NCBI GenBank assembly: GCA_035999765.1
Contig: CP108521.1
Span: 7,502,001-7,566,000, forward strand
Length of the DNA stretch: 64,000 nt
Source of the DNA: Streptomyces sp. NBC_01231
GTDB lineage: Bacteria > Actinomycetota > Actinomycetes > Streptomycetales > Streptomycetaceae
Direction: 5' to 3'
Shown here: one piece after another, positions 25,177 through 33,989 of the stretch
How positions within the stretch are numbered: position 1 is the first letter of the stretch
How the letters are laid out: every line of letters begins with the position of its first letter
The notes under the pieces: model-generated
The model's input: the letters and a program-made list of their open reading frames with translations, nothing else
Told to the model about the DNA's origin: nothing
Databases searched by the model: none
Made by a program: the position numbers and the translations under genes

Positions 25177-28100
25177 TTACCCCCTGCCCGGGCGCGCCGA
25201 CTCCGTCGTGACCTGGGTCTCGTGGCCCCGGAGGGTGCCGAGGGCGAACTCCCGGGCGTAGGTGCCCTCGTCGAGGGTGGCGCGCACCCGGGCGGAGATG
25301 CGCTCGACATCGCCCCGTTCCGCCGCGGGGTGAGGGGCTCCGGCCCGCTGTCTGGTCGCCGCCGCCGTGCCGAGCAGGCGCGCGGCCCGCTCCGGGGCCC
25401 CGGCCAGGGAGTGTGCGCCTGCCAGGCCTTCGAGTGCCAGGGCGACCGAGCGGGGGTCCTTGGTCGTCACGGCAGCCGCGAGGCCGTCCGAGTGGTACCC
25501 GAGGGCGCCGTCCGCGTCGCCGCGTTGTTCGGCGATGAAGCCCAGCTCGGCCAGGACCAGCGCGAGTCCCGGCGCGTCGTCGCGCCGCCGGTTCCAGACG
25601 AGCCAGGGCCGCAGCCACTCCTCGGCGGCGTCGAGCCGGCCCTGGCGCCGGGCGCTCAGCGCGAGCCCCAGCGCGGCGAACTGCTCGGCGGGCTGATTGC
25701 CCTGCTCGGCCGCGAGCCGAAGCGCACGCGTGTGCAGATCGTCCGCCTCCTCGTAGCGCTGCGAGAGCAGGGCGATCCTGCCGAGGCCGGACAGCTTCGC
25801 GGACACCTCGGGCCACATCTCCAGGGTCTGCGCGATCCGCAGGCTCTCGCGGTGAAGCCGGTCCGCCAGGTCGTAGGCGCCGTTGATCTCGGCAAGCCTG
25901 CCGAGCATGTCCGTCGTCTTCAACCCGCCCCAGAGATCCCCCAGTTCGGCGAAAGAGGCACGGGCCTCCTCGGCGTCGCCGCGCACCGCCTCCAGATCGC
26001 CGTGCGCCAGGGCGAAGCCGGCCCGCGTGGTGAGCGCGGCGGCGGTGCCCCACGCGTCGCGCAGCGTACGGAAGGAGACCAGGACGCGCTCGACCCGCTT
26101 CTCGCCGTCGGCCAACGCCCCCACCGTCCACTGCGCGTGCGCCAGGAACCACTCGGCTCTGGCCGACTCCACGGTGGACCCGGCCGGGTACTCGCCGGGG
26201 GTGTCGCGCTCTCCGTCGCCCTCCCCGTCGTGCACCAGATCGCGCGCCCCTGCGCGCACCCCTTCGCGCCCTCCGTCGTGCTCACCGAGCAGCAGGCGGA
26301 TGCCCGCCTGCCAGAACGTCGCCTCCAGGCGTTCCTCGGGCGCGGCCGGACCCTGCGTGCCCATGGCCGTCGCCAGCGCCCAGCGGGCCACGCCGAGCCG
26401 ACCGCGCACGAACCAGTACCAGGTCAGGGAATTGACCAGGCGCAGCGCGTCCCGCGTGGCTCCGGCCCGGTTTGCCTCGTGCAGCGCGCGCCGCACGTTG
26501 GTCGCCTCCAGATCCAGGGACTGGAACCAGCGGGCCTGCTCGCCCTCGTGCAGATGCGGCCGGGCCCGCTCGGCGAGCCGGACGTAGTGGCGCAGGTGCC
26601 GGGTCGCGGTCCGCGCGCTCTCCCCGGACTCGGCGAGCTTGTCACGGGCGTGGACCGCGACGGATTCCAGCAGCCGGTACCGCGGACCGCTCGGGCCCTC
26701 GGTCCGTACGGCGAAGGACCGCTCCACCAGCAGGCTCAGCGCGTCGAGGACATCGGCGCGGGAGATGCCGCCACCGGAGCACACGTCCTCGGCGGCCGCC
26801 AGTCCGCACCCCTCACTGAAGGCCGATAATCGCCGCAGCACCGTCTGCTCCCGGGGGCCGAGCAGACTCCAGCTCCAGTCGAGCGTGGCCAGCAGCGTCC
26901 GGTGCCGCGAAGGGGCGTCCCGGTAGCCGCGGTTGAGCACCTGGAAGCGGTCGTTGAGACGGTCGTGCAGTTCCCTGATGCCCAGGGATCTGACACGGGT
27001 GGCGGCCAGCTCCAGGGCCAGCGGGATGCCGTCGAGACGCCGGCACACCTCCGCGACGAGGGGCGCGGTGGTCGCGTCGAGCACGAACGCGGGGTCCGTC
27101 GCGGTGGTCCGTTCCACGAAGAGGCGTACGGCGCCCGCGCTCGTCAGCGCATCGAGTCCCGGCCGGTCCGCCGGGGGCAGAGACAGCGGCGCCACCGGGT
27201 ACACCGTCTCGTTCCTGGTGCGCAACGGCTCCTGACTGGTCGTCAGGACGTGCAGATGCGGGGCCCTGCGCAGCAGCAGGCCGGTCAGTTGCGCGACGGC
27301 CTCCACGACGTGTTCGCAGTTGTCCAGCACGAGCAGCAGCCGCCGGGCGGCCAGCGCGTCGGCGAGGCGGTCCGTCGGGCCCTTGCGGTCGTCGTCCGAG
27401 GCGTTCTCACGGATCCCGAGCGCCGCCATGACCTGCTCGGCCAGCGACTCCGTGCTCGCGAACCGTTCCAGGCCGTCGATGTCCGAGAGCTCCACGATCC
27501 AGGCACCGTCGGCGAACGCGCCGGTCAGACCATCGGCCGTGGCCTGTGCGAGACGGGTCTTGCCGACGCCTCCGGGACCGGTGAGCGTCACCAGACGGCG
27601 CTCCAGGAGCAGCGTCCGGATCGTCCGTACGTCCTGGTCTCGGCCCACCAGGGGCGAGGCCGACGACATCGGTGCCGACCGGACCGGCACACCCACCGCC
27701 GACCCGACAGGCGGCTCGGGCCGGGCCAGTTCCGGGTCGTGCCGCAGGATGGCGCGTTGCAGCGCCTCCAGGGACGGGCCGGGGGTGAGCCCCAGTTCCT
27801 CGTCGAGCCGGCGCCGCAGATCGGTGAGGCAGTCGAGCGCGTCGGACGAGCGCCCCGCCTGGTACAGCGCCCACATCAGGGCGGCCCGCAGCCCCTCGCG
27901 CAACGGGTACGTCTCCACCAGCTCCGTCAGCTCACCGATCAGCAGGCTGTGCTCGCCCAACTCCAGCCGCGCCGCCGCGTGTTCCTCCACCGCCGTCAGA
28001 CGTTCCTCTTCCAGGCTCACCGCCGTCGGCCGTACGCACGGCTGGTTCGCGAACTCGGCGAAGGCCGGGCCGCGCCACAGCGCCAGGGCCTCGCTGTACG

Positions 28101-28476
28101 ACGCCGCCCGCGCCCGGGGGTCCTCGGTGGCACGGGCCGCGGCGACCAGGGCGCGAAACCGCCCGGCGTCCAGCGCGGCGGCCGGGATGTCCAGGACGTA
28201 GCCGGGCGCCCGGTGCGCCACGAGCTCGCGGCCGCCCGCCTCCGCGTCCTCCAGGGCGCGCCGCAGCTGGGACACCTTGGCCTGCAAGGACGCCGTGGGC
28301 CGGGACGTGAACGTCGAGCCGCCCCACAGGTCCTCGATGAGCCGGCCCACCGGCACGACCTGCCCGTGGTGGGCGAGCAGATCGGCGAGGAGCCTACGGA
28401 CTTTGACTTCGGGCACCCGCACGACGCGCCCCCCGTCCGAGCGCACCTCCAACGGCCCCAGCACCCGGAATTTCAT
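25177..28476 (-). CDS. AfsR-like SARP transcriptional regulator (BTAD + NB-ARC + TPR)
   Basis: A 1099-residue regulator. Residues 1-95 form an OmpR-type winged helix (MKFRVLGPLEV, then VRRLLADLLAHHG). Residues 95-250 form the bacterial transcriptional activation domain. An NB-ARC ATPase follows (P-loop GPGGVGKTRL, Walker B LLLVLDNCEHV), and the rest is helical TPR-like sequence. Such proteins activate secondary-metabolite or nearby genes. Codon 550 is TTA (26827-26829), so expression is bldA dependent. A TACGCT hexamer 6 nt before the ATG and the absence of a Shine-Dalgarno suggest a leaderless message. It is divergent from the imine-reductase-like gene, its most likely target. Confidence 0.88.
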   Translation of the reverse strand: MKFRVLGPLEVRSDGGRVVRVPEVKVRRLLADLLAHHGQVVPVGRLIEDLWGGSTFTSRPTASLQAKVSQLRRALEDAEAGGRELVAHRAPGYVLDIPAAALDAGRFRALVAAARATEDPRARAASYSEALALWRGPAFAEFANQPCVRPTAVSLEEERLTAVEEHAAARLELGEHSLLIGELTELVETYPLREGLRAALMWALYQAGRSSDALDCLTDLRRRLDEELGLTPGPSLEALQRAILRHDPELARPEPPVGSAVGVPVRSAPMSSASPLVGRDQDVRTIRTLLLERRLVTLTGPGGVGKTRLAQATADGLTGAFADGAWIVELSDIDGLERFASTESLAEQVMAALGIRENASDDDRKGPTDRLADALAARRLLLVLDNCEHVVEAVAQLTGLLLRRAPHLHVLTTSQEPLRTRNETVYPVAPLSLPPADRPGLDALTSAGAVRLFVERTTATDPAFVLDATTAPLVAEVCRRLDGIPLALELAATRVRSLGIRELHDRLNDRFQVLNRGYRDAPSRHRTLLATLDWSWSLLGPREQTVLRRLSAFSEGCGLAAAEDVCSGGGISRADVLDALSLLVERSFAVRTEGPSGPRYRLLESVAVHARDKLAESGESARTATRHLRHYVRLAERARPHLHEGEQARWFQSLDLEATNVRRALHEANRAGATRDALRLVNSLTWYWFVRGRLGVARWALATAMGTQGPAAPEERLEATFWQAGIRLLLGEHDGGREGVRAGARDLVHDGEGDGERDTPGEYPAGSTVESARAEWFLAHAQWTVGALADGEKRVERVLVSFRTLRDAWGTAAALTTRAGFALAHGDLEAVRGDAEEARASFAELGDLWGGLKTTDMLGRLAEINGAYDLADRLHRESLRIAQTLEMWPEVSAKLSGLGRIALLSQRYEEADDLHTRALRLAAEQGNQPAEQFAALGLALSARRQGRLDAAEEWLRPWLVWNRRRDDAPGLALVLAELGFIAEQRGDADGALGYHSDGLAAAVTTKDPRSVALALEGLAGAHSLAGAPERAARLLGTAAATRQRAGAPHPAAERGDVERISARVRATLDEGTYAREFALGTLRGHETQVTTESARPGRG

Positions 28477-28707
28477 GATCTCAGCGTAGCTGGCAGCCGC
28501 GCACGGTGATCGGCGACGAACAGGGCCCTGCCACCGGCCCGAAGGGCGACCGCGCAGCCGGTCCGAAGCCGTCCGAAGCGAATCCGAAGGGCCGGGGGAC
28601 AGGCTTCCTCGAGGCGCCCCTCGCGCCGCTTTGTTCAGCACACCACTCGTAACACCGCTACGTAACAACCGCTTCGTGACACCGCTTCGTACTGGAGGAA
28701 ATGATTC

Positions 28708-29595
28708 ATGGGTGACAACCACACCTCGGTGTCGGTGATCGGCCTCGGCCTGATGGGGCAGGCCCTGGCCACTGCCTTCCTGAAGGCGGGCCACGCCACC
28801 ACCGTGTGGAACCGCTCGGCGGACAAGGCCGCCGGGGTCGTCGCGGACGGCGCTGTCCTCGCCGCCGCTCCCGTCGACGCCGTGGCTGCGAGCGACCTCG
28901 TGGTCGTGTGTGTGTCGACGTACGACGTCGTGCACGACGTGATCGGCTCGCTGGGTGACGCGCTGCGCGGCAAGACCCTGGTCAACCTGACCACGGGCTC
29001 CTCCGAGCAGGCCCGGCAGACCGCCGAGTGGGCGGAGAAGCACGGCGCGCGGTACCTCGACGGCGCCATCATGATCACCCCGCCCGGTATAGGGGCCGAG
29101 ACCTCCGTCCTCTTCTACGCCGGCGACCAGGCCGTCTTCGACGCCCACGAGCCCGTACTGAAGCTGCTCGGCGGCGGCACCACTTACCTCGGCACCGACC
29201 ACGGCAAGCCCGCCCTGTTCGACGTGTCGCTGCTCGGCCTGATGTGGGGCACCCTGAACAGCTTCCTGCACGGCGTCGCCATCGTGGAGACCGGCGGCGT
29301 CACAGCGCAGGCCTTCCTGCCCTGGGCGCACATGTGGCTCGACGCCATCAAGATGTTCACGGCCGACTACGCCGCGCAGATCGACGCGGGCGACGAGAAG
29401 TTCCCGGCCAACGACGCGACCCTGGAGACACACCTGGGCGCGCTCAAGCACCTCGTCGAGGAGAGCGAGGCGCTCGGCGTCGACACCGAACTGCCCAAGT
29501 ACTCCGAGGCGTTGATGGAGAGCGTCATCGCGCAGGGCCACGGCAGGAACAGCTACGCCAGCGTCGTCAAGGCGTACCGCCGTCCGGCCCGCTGA
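28708..29595 (+). CDS. NAD(P)-dependent imine-reductase-like oxidoreductase
   Basis: A 295-residue protein of the beta-hydroxyacid dehydrogenase/imine reductase superfamily. The NADPH-binding start VIGLGLMGQALATAFLKAGH and TVWNRSADKA are typical of streptomycete imine reductases. Asp in ALFDVSLLGLMWG occupies the position of the proton-donor residue in Asp-type enzymes. The C-terminal half is the helical dimerisation domain. The ATG has GGAGG upstream. It may reduce a cyclic imine or a ketone. Divergence from the SARP gene suggests inducible expression. Confidence 0.8.
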   Translation: MGDNHTSVSVIGLGLMGQALATAFLKAGHATTVWNRSADKAAGVVADGAVLAAAPVDAVAASDLVVVCVSTYDVVHDVIGSLGDALRGKTLVNLTTGSSEQARQTAEWAEKHGARYLDGAIMITPPGIGAETSVLFYAGDQAVFDAHEPVLKLLGGGTTYLGTDHGKPALFDVSLLGLMWGTLNSFLHGVAIVETGGVTAQAFLPWAHMWLDAIKMFTADYAAQIDAGDEKFPANDATLETHLGALKHLVEESEALGVDTELPKYSEALMESVIAQGHGRNSYASVVKAYRRPAR

Positions 29596-29697
29596 GCGGG
29601 GTCGGGTTGGCCGGGGGCCCCGGTTCGTCAGCAGAAGCGCCCCGTTCCGGGTGGGTCCGGAGCGGGGCGCTCGTACGTGCAGGAAGTGCAGGAGGGG

Positions 29698-29943
29698 TCA
29701 GGCGTGGGTCGCGTACGAGAGGAAGGTGGTCCAGGCCACCGAGGTGAGGGCGAGTTGCGGGCCCTGGCGCACCTTGGAGTCACGGACGTGGACGGTGTGC
29801 GGGCACGCTGCCACTTCGACGCAGTCCCCTTCACTGCCGCTGCTGTAGCTGGACTTGTGCCAGGACAGGGCCACTTCGACGCAGTCACCGGATCCGCCGC
29901 TGCTGTAACTGCTCTTGAACCAAGCCAGTTCTGTGGCGCTCAT
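29698..29943 (-). CDS. DUF397 protein with duplicated motif
   Basis: An 81-residue small acidic protein. The DUF397 motif occurs twice (WFKSSYSSGGSGDCVEVA and WHKSSYSSGSEGDCVEVA), then VRDSKVRQGP and the usual C-terminal WTTFLSYA. The duplication comes from a 60-bp direct repeat at 29811-29930. DUF397 proteins are partners of the adjacent HTH/DUF5753 regulators (WhiJ/BldB-like systems) and affect development or metabolism. It starts 8 bp after the HTH gene on the same strand, so the two are co-transcribed. Confidence 0.88.
   Translation of the reverse strand: MSATELAWFKSSYSSGGSGDCVEVALSWHKSSYSSGSEGDCVEVAACPHTVHVRDSKVRQGPQLALTSVAWTTFLSYATHA
29811..29930 (-). repeat. 60-bp direct repeat inside the DUF397 gene
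   Basis: Two successive 60-bp units share the GCCACTTCGACGCAGTC block and most of the following bases. They encode the duplicated SSYSSG-DCVEVA motif and preserve the frame. Confidence 0.75.
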
Positions 29944-29951
29944 TCTGCTCC

Positions 29952-30797
29952 TCACATGCGCTGCAACATGTTCAGTGATTCTTCCAGAGACAGGGCCTGT
30001 GAGCGCATCCTGGCATATCGCATCTGAAGCGTGCTGACGACCTTGCGGTCGTGGATGAACTGGCCGCTCTCCTGTCCCTCGCAGTAGGCCAGCCACCTGT
30101 TCTCGGGAGTTTCCAGCAGCTGCATGGGACCATCCAGTCCAGCATGACGTTCCCGGACTTGAGGCATCACCTGCACCTCAACGTTCCGCAGCTCTGCCAG
30201 CTCCAGCACATGGTTGATCAATCCCCGTGTCACCTCCGCCCCACCCGTCCGTCGTAAGAACAAGTGCTCCTCCACGATGAAGCTGAACGCCGTGTTCGGC
30301 CGCTCCCGCAACAGCCGTTGCCGCTCTGCCCTGGCCACCCACTGAGCCTCGATCTGCTCGTCACCCAGCGGTGGCAGTTGCTCCACGAACAGCGTGCGCG
30401 CGTAAGCCTCCGTCTGCAACAGGCCCGGGGCCAGGCGGCACTCGTACGTATAGAGGCTCACTGCCTCCTCCTCCAGCCGCGCCCACTGCCGGAACCAGCT
30501 AGCCAACCCCGGCCGGCGCGACAGATGCCTGGCCGCCCCCCGCAACACCCCGAACGCGTCCAGCACCTCCTCCGCCCGCTCCACGAAGTCCGGCGGCGGA
30601 AACCGCCGGCCCTGCTCGATGCTGGCCACCGTCGGCATCGAGTACCGGACCCTCGGGGCGAACTCCTCCTGGGTCAGGCCCGCTCGTTTACGGAAGGCCT
30701 TGACGACCTCGCCGAACGTCTTGAGGCTGTCCGACACCTCCGGCTCCCCGCCGCCACCGCAGCCAAGGGCGCCCGCCCCGCTCGTACCCTCCGCCAT
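29952..30797 (-). CDS. XRE-family HTH regulator with DUF5753 domain
   Basis: A 281-residue regulator. It has an N-terminal lambda-repressor-like helix-turn-helix (KAFRKRAGLTQEEFAPRVRY) and a DUF5753 sensor domain (LYTYECRLAPGLLQTEAYAR, ending DRKVVSTLQMRYARMRSQAL). The ATG at 30797 is chosen for the GGAGGG 7 nt upstream; an earlier in-frame start exists at 30815. Codon 181 is TTA (30255-30257), placing it under bldA. With the DUF397 gene it forms a WhiJ-type regulatory pair, dozens of which occur per Streptomyces genome. The exact target is unknown. Confidence 0.9.
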   Translation of the reverse strand: MAEGTSGAGALGCGGGGEPEVSDSLKTFGEVVKAFRKRAGLTQEEFAPRVRYSMPTVASIEQGRRFPPPDFVERAEEVLDAFGVLRGAARHLSRRPGLASWFRQWARLEEEAVSLYTYECRLAPGLLQTEAYARTLFVEQLPPLGDEQIEAQWVARAERQRLLRERPNTAFSFIVEEHLFLRRTGGAEVTRGLINHVLELAELRNVEVQVMPQVRERHAGLDGPMQLLETPENRWLAYCEGQESGQFIHDRKVVSTLQMRYARMRSQALSLEESLNMLQRM

Positions 30798-31039
30798 GCC
30801 AGGCCCTCCGTTCACGCGTGCCTGTCAAACCCCGCCAACTCACCCATGGTCACGGACGGTTACCCCCACTGTCCATCCCGTGAACTCGTACGCTGGGCCC
30901 GCGTACGGGTCGCTGACCTGGTGAACGGCCCCCGGGCCTCGACAGTTTGGGGCCATGACGCCAACCGTCCCTCACAGAGCCCCGGTTACCGTACGTACGT
31001 TCACCCGGCGGTTCAGCTGGCTATGAAGGAAGGTTGACA

Positions 31040-31500
31040 ATGGATCTGGTACTCGACCCGCCGCGAGGGGTCGCGCCGATCCTGCTGGGCATGACGCTCG
31101 ACGAGGCGCTCGCCGCGGTGCCGGACTGGGGCGAGCCCCGTGTGCTGCGACGCGCCCGAGCCGGAACTCGGCGAAGGCGTCCTGGACCCTCGACCACGTC
31201 GGCGTACAGGCCCTGGTGGAGGGCGGGGCCCAGATCACCGCGATCGAGCTGTGGTGGCCCGGTGAGGGCCGCACCTCCAGCACGCGCGTCCTGCTCGAGG
31301 GGGACGAGGTGTTCAGCACCCCCGCTTACGACCTCTTCCGGCGTGCCGCCGAACGGGGCTGGACGGTCGATACGTCGCAGCCCGAGTACCCCGTGATCCC
31401 CGGGGTGTCGCTGGCCTTCACCCGGCAGACCTCACAGGAGGTCGGGCGGGACGCCGACGGCCTGCCAAGGTACGTCACCTCGGTCCTGGTGGCCGGCTAG
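31040..31500 (+). pseudogene. Frameshifted small hypothetical gene
   Basis: An ATG with AAGGAAGG upstream begins MDLVLDPPRGVAPILLGMTL and reads sensibly to about 31160. Sensible sequence then resumes in another frame (ASWTLDHVGVQALVEGGAQI through to YVTSVLVAG, stop at 31498-31500). The middle around 31150-31175 is ambiguous in all frames (APEPELGEG in the third frame), so more than one indel is likely. Intact it would be a roughly 150-residue cytoplasmic protein of a family common in Streptomyces but of unknown role. Confidence 0.55.
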
Positions 31501-31536
31501 GACTACTACACCGACCGTTGTCGAAGCGCGGGTGGC

Positions 31537-32556
31537 TCATGAGCGTGCTCCGGCGGTACCGACGGCAGTACCGTCGGGGGCGCCCGGCATCGCCGGACTG
31601 CCGGGGAGGGGGGTTCGGGCGTGGCGTCCGGCGAGGACGTCGAGGATGTTGTCGACCGCCAGGTCGACCATGGCGGCCCGGGTGGCCTCGGTGGCCGACC
31701 CGATGTGGGGCAGCGTGACCACGTGCGGCTCCGCCACCAGCGGCGACAGCTCCGTGCCCATCGGTTCGCGTTCGTAGACGTCGAGTCCGGCGGAGTGCAG
31801 CCGTCCCTCCCGGACGGCATGGAGCAGGGCCTCCTCGTCGACGACACCGCCGCGCGAGGTGCTGACGAGTGTGGCCGTGGGCTTCATCGAGGCCAGTTCG
31901 CGGGCCGAGATCAGGTGCCGGGTCTCCTCGGTGAGCGGCACGTGCAGCGACACGATGTCGGACCCGGCCAGCAGCGTGGTCAGACCCACCGAGGTCGACA
32001 GGACGTCGTCGGGGGCGTACGGGTCGTGGTGGAGCACGCGCATGCCGAAGCCGTGGGCCCGACGGGCCACCGCGCGGCCGATCTGTCCGTAGCCGACCAG
32101 GCCGAGGGTGGCTCCGTGGACGTCCAGGCCGAGGTAGTCGTGCATCCGGAACAGCTCCCAGGAGCCTTCCGCGAGGCTCGCTCCGGCGGCGCTGAGCCGA
32201 CGGCGGGCGGCGAGGATCAGGGCGAAGGTGAGGTCCGCGGTGGTCTCCGCGAGCACGCGGGGGGTGTGGGTGACGACGATGCCGCGCTCCGCGGCGGCCG
32301 CCCGGTCGACGTTGTCGAAACCCATGCTCGCCAGCGAAATGACCCGCAGGCCAGGGCCCGCCGCGTCCATCAGGGCGCCGTTCACCGGGTCGTTGCCCAG
32401 GGCCAGCACGCCACTGACTCCGGAGGCGAGCCCGGCGAGGTCAGCCGGGCCGGGCTTTCCGGTTCCGGGCCAGGCCACCACGTCCGCCGCCTCGGACAGG
32501 CGGTCCAGGCCGTGGCCGGGCAGGTTTTCACGGGTGGTGAGGACGCGCTTTGTCAT
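31537..32556 (-). CDS. D-isomer 2-hydroxyacid dehydrogenase (glyoxylate/hydroxypyruvate reductase-like)
   Basis: A 339-residue NAD(P)-dependent dehydrogenase. The nucleotide-binding motif is GYGQIGRAVARR. The active-site regions STSRGGVVDEEAL (Arg), YEREP and the catalytic histidine in LPHIGSATEATR are present. The ATG at 32556 has GGAG 6 nt upstream; an in-frame start at 32583 is less likely. It is read toward the left from a promoter near 32680 and lies behind the LysR gene on the same strand. Glyoxylate or hydroxypyruvate reduction would fit the aldolase in the divergent operon. Confidence 0.87.
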   Translation of the reverse strand: MTKRVLTTRENLPGHGLDRLSEAADVVAWPGTGKPGPADLAGLASGVSGVLALGNDPVNGALMDAAGPGLRVISLASMGFDNVDRAAAAERGIVVTHTPRVLAETTADLTFALILAARRRLSAAGASLAEGSWELFRMHDYLGLDVHGATLGLVGYGQIGRAVARRAHGFGMRVLHHDPYAPDDVLSTSVGLTTLLAGSDIVSLHVPLTEETRHLISARELASMKPTATLVSTSRGGVVDEEALLHAVREGRLHSAGLDVYEREPMGTELSPLVAEPHVVTLPHIGSATEATRAAMVDLAVDNILDVLAGRHARTPLPGSPAMPGAPDGTAVGTAGARS

Positions 32557-32600
32557 CTGTGTCTCCAGTGACGAGCCGTGCATTGTCGACCGGCGGCTGG

Positions 32601-32674
32601 TTCTGAAAGAAGCTGCTTCTCAAAGAAACGGGCTCCGAGAGAAACAGATTCTGAAATGAGCTGGTTCTCAAGAA
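32601..32674. repeat. Four TTCT-N(2-3)-AGAA-type boxes in the dehydrogenase leader
   Basis: Boxes are TTCTGAAAGAA (32601-32611), TTCTCAAAGAA (32617-32627), TTCTGAAATGA (32649-32659) and TTCTCAAGAA (32665-32674). They form two pairs with the same 5-bp gap, 48 bp apart, lying just downstream of the predicted start point. They look like a duplicated operator. Confidence 0.6.
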
Positions 32675-32702
32675 CGCTAGCCGGGGCGGTCACCGGAAAC
32701 AA
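32674..32702 (-). promoter_or_regulatory. Promoter of the 2-hydroxyacid dehydrogenase gene
   Basis: On the minus strand TTGTTT (32702-32697), a 17-bp spacer and TAGCGT (32679-32674) form a promoter. Transcription would begin near 32667, giving a leader of about 110 nt that includes the repeated TTCT/AGAA boxes. Confidence 0.5.
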
Positions 32703-32721
32703 ATAGCGGATTCGTGTGACG

Positions 32722-33672
32722 CTATTGGCGATGCTTATCTCCGCCAGGGGAACCGTCATCCCCGCCGGGGGATCCGCCGAACGTCGTGATCATTTCGAGG
32801 AAGAGATCGTGCACCGCCAAGGCGGGTTCCGAGAGGGGTTGATTGTCCGACGTCACCAGGGACAGCTTGACCTGGATCACGGGCTCCACGATGCGGCGCA
32901 CGGACAGGGAACGGACGTCGAGGATGGCGCGCGCCGCCGACCAGGGCAGGACCGTGGCACCGAGGCCCGCGTCCACGGCGTTGACGAGTGTCAACGCGGA
33001 TTCGACCTCGCCCACCACGTTCAGCTGGAGCGACGCCTGCTGGAACGCGGCGTCCACGACCTGTCGGATCGTGTGGATGCGGCTGGGGAGCAGCAGGGGC
33101 ACGCTGGTGAGTTCCTCCAGGTTCACCTCGCCCTGCCCCGGCGGGGCCGTTGCGCCGGGCGCGCCGATCAGGAACAGGTCCTCCGTGCGGACGGGCTCGA
33201 ACTGCACACCCCGCAGCGGACCGGCCCCGTAGATGAACGCCATGTCCATCCGGCCCGTCATGATCGCTTCGCTGATCACGCCGCCGAAGTTCTCGTTGAT
33301 GTGCAGCAGGATGTCCGGGTAACGCTCGCGCACGCTCTTGAGGAGCGGCAGGGCGAGTGCCGCGCCCAGGCTGTACGGCGCGAGGCCCACCGACACGCTG
33401 CCGGCGGGAGCCCGGCCGGAGACCTCGACGGCGGCGTGGGCGAGATCCACCTGCCGGAGGATCAGCTGAGCGTGCCGGTACAGGGCCCGGCCCGCCTCGG
33501 TCGGGGCGACCCCGCGTTTGCTGCGGATCAGCAGCTGTTGCCCGAACTGCGCCTCCAGCGCGGACAGTTGCTGGCTGAGCGCGGGCTGTGCGATGTGCAG
33601 GATGTCGGCCGCGCGCGTGATGCTCCCCGCATCGACGATTTTGATGAACGAGTACAGACGTCTGGTGTCCAT
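32722..33672 (-). CDS. LysR-type transcriptional regulator
   Basis: A 316-residue LysR protein. It has an N-terminal winged helix (LYSFIKIVDAGSITRAADIL, AQPALSQQLSALE) and a C-terminal substrate-binding fold for a coinducer. The ATG at 33672 has GGAAGG 6 nt upstream; the frame stays open further upstream but without a ribosome site. It is divergent from pxpABC and lies upstream of the hydroxyacid dehydrogenase, so it probably regulates both directions in response to a pathway acid. Confidence 0.9.
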   Translation of the reverse strand: MDTRRLYSFIKIVDAGSITRAADILHIAQPALSQQLSALEAQFGQQLLIRSKRGVAPTEAGRALYRHAQLILRQVDLAHAAVEVSGRAPAGSVSVGLAPYSLGAALALPLLKSVRERYPDILLHINENFGGVISEAIMTGRMDMAFIYGAGPLRGVQFEPVRTEDLFLIGAPGATAPPGQGEVNLEELTSVPLLLPSRIHTIRQVVDAAFQQASLQLNVVGEVESALTLVNAVDAGLGATVLPWSAARAILDVRSLSVRRIVEPVIQVKLSLVTSDNQPLSEPALAVHDLFLEMITTFGGSPGGDDGSPGGDKHRQ

Positions 33673-33989
33673 GGGGGCCTTCCACGGGGAGCGGAGCCTC
33701 ATCGTAGGGAGGGGCCGCCCCGAAGCACAGCCCCGGCAGGCCCGGGATGTGAGGCGGGTCATAGCCGTTCGTGATAACGCCAGACCGAATGCATATTGGC
33801 GGTTGCGCGAGCAGGGGATTAAGTTGAGCCGAACATCCACCCGGAAGCGCCCGACTAACTCGAAGTGAGTCGGTGTCCAGGTATCACTGGTCACGATCAC
33901 CGCTTGTGTCGGAGAAACGCGGATCTTTTCCGGAATTTCGCGAAGAAGTGATGGCTACTCCCTTTCCAGATTCTCTCCCGGAGGACGTC
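33673..33989. promoter_or_regulatory. Divergent LysR/pxpA control region
   Basis: This 317-bp gap is less GC-rich than its surroundings in the middle. An interrupted dyad AACGCCA-N14-TGGCGGTT (33776-33804) with an AT-rich core (AATGCATATT) has the layout expected of a LysR binding site between divergent promoters. No clear -35/-10 pair was found. Confidence 0.4.

Noticed and set aside
26821..26860. AT-containing break in the SARP frame suggesting a frameshift
   Set aside because: The minus-strand frame is continuous; the unusual bases are a TTA codon in RRLSAF.
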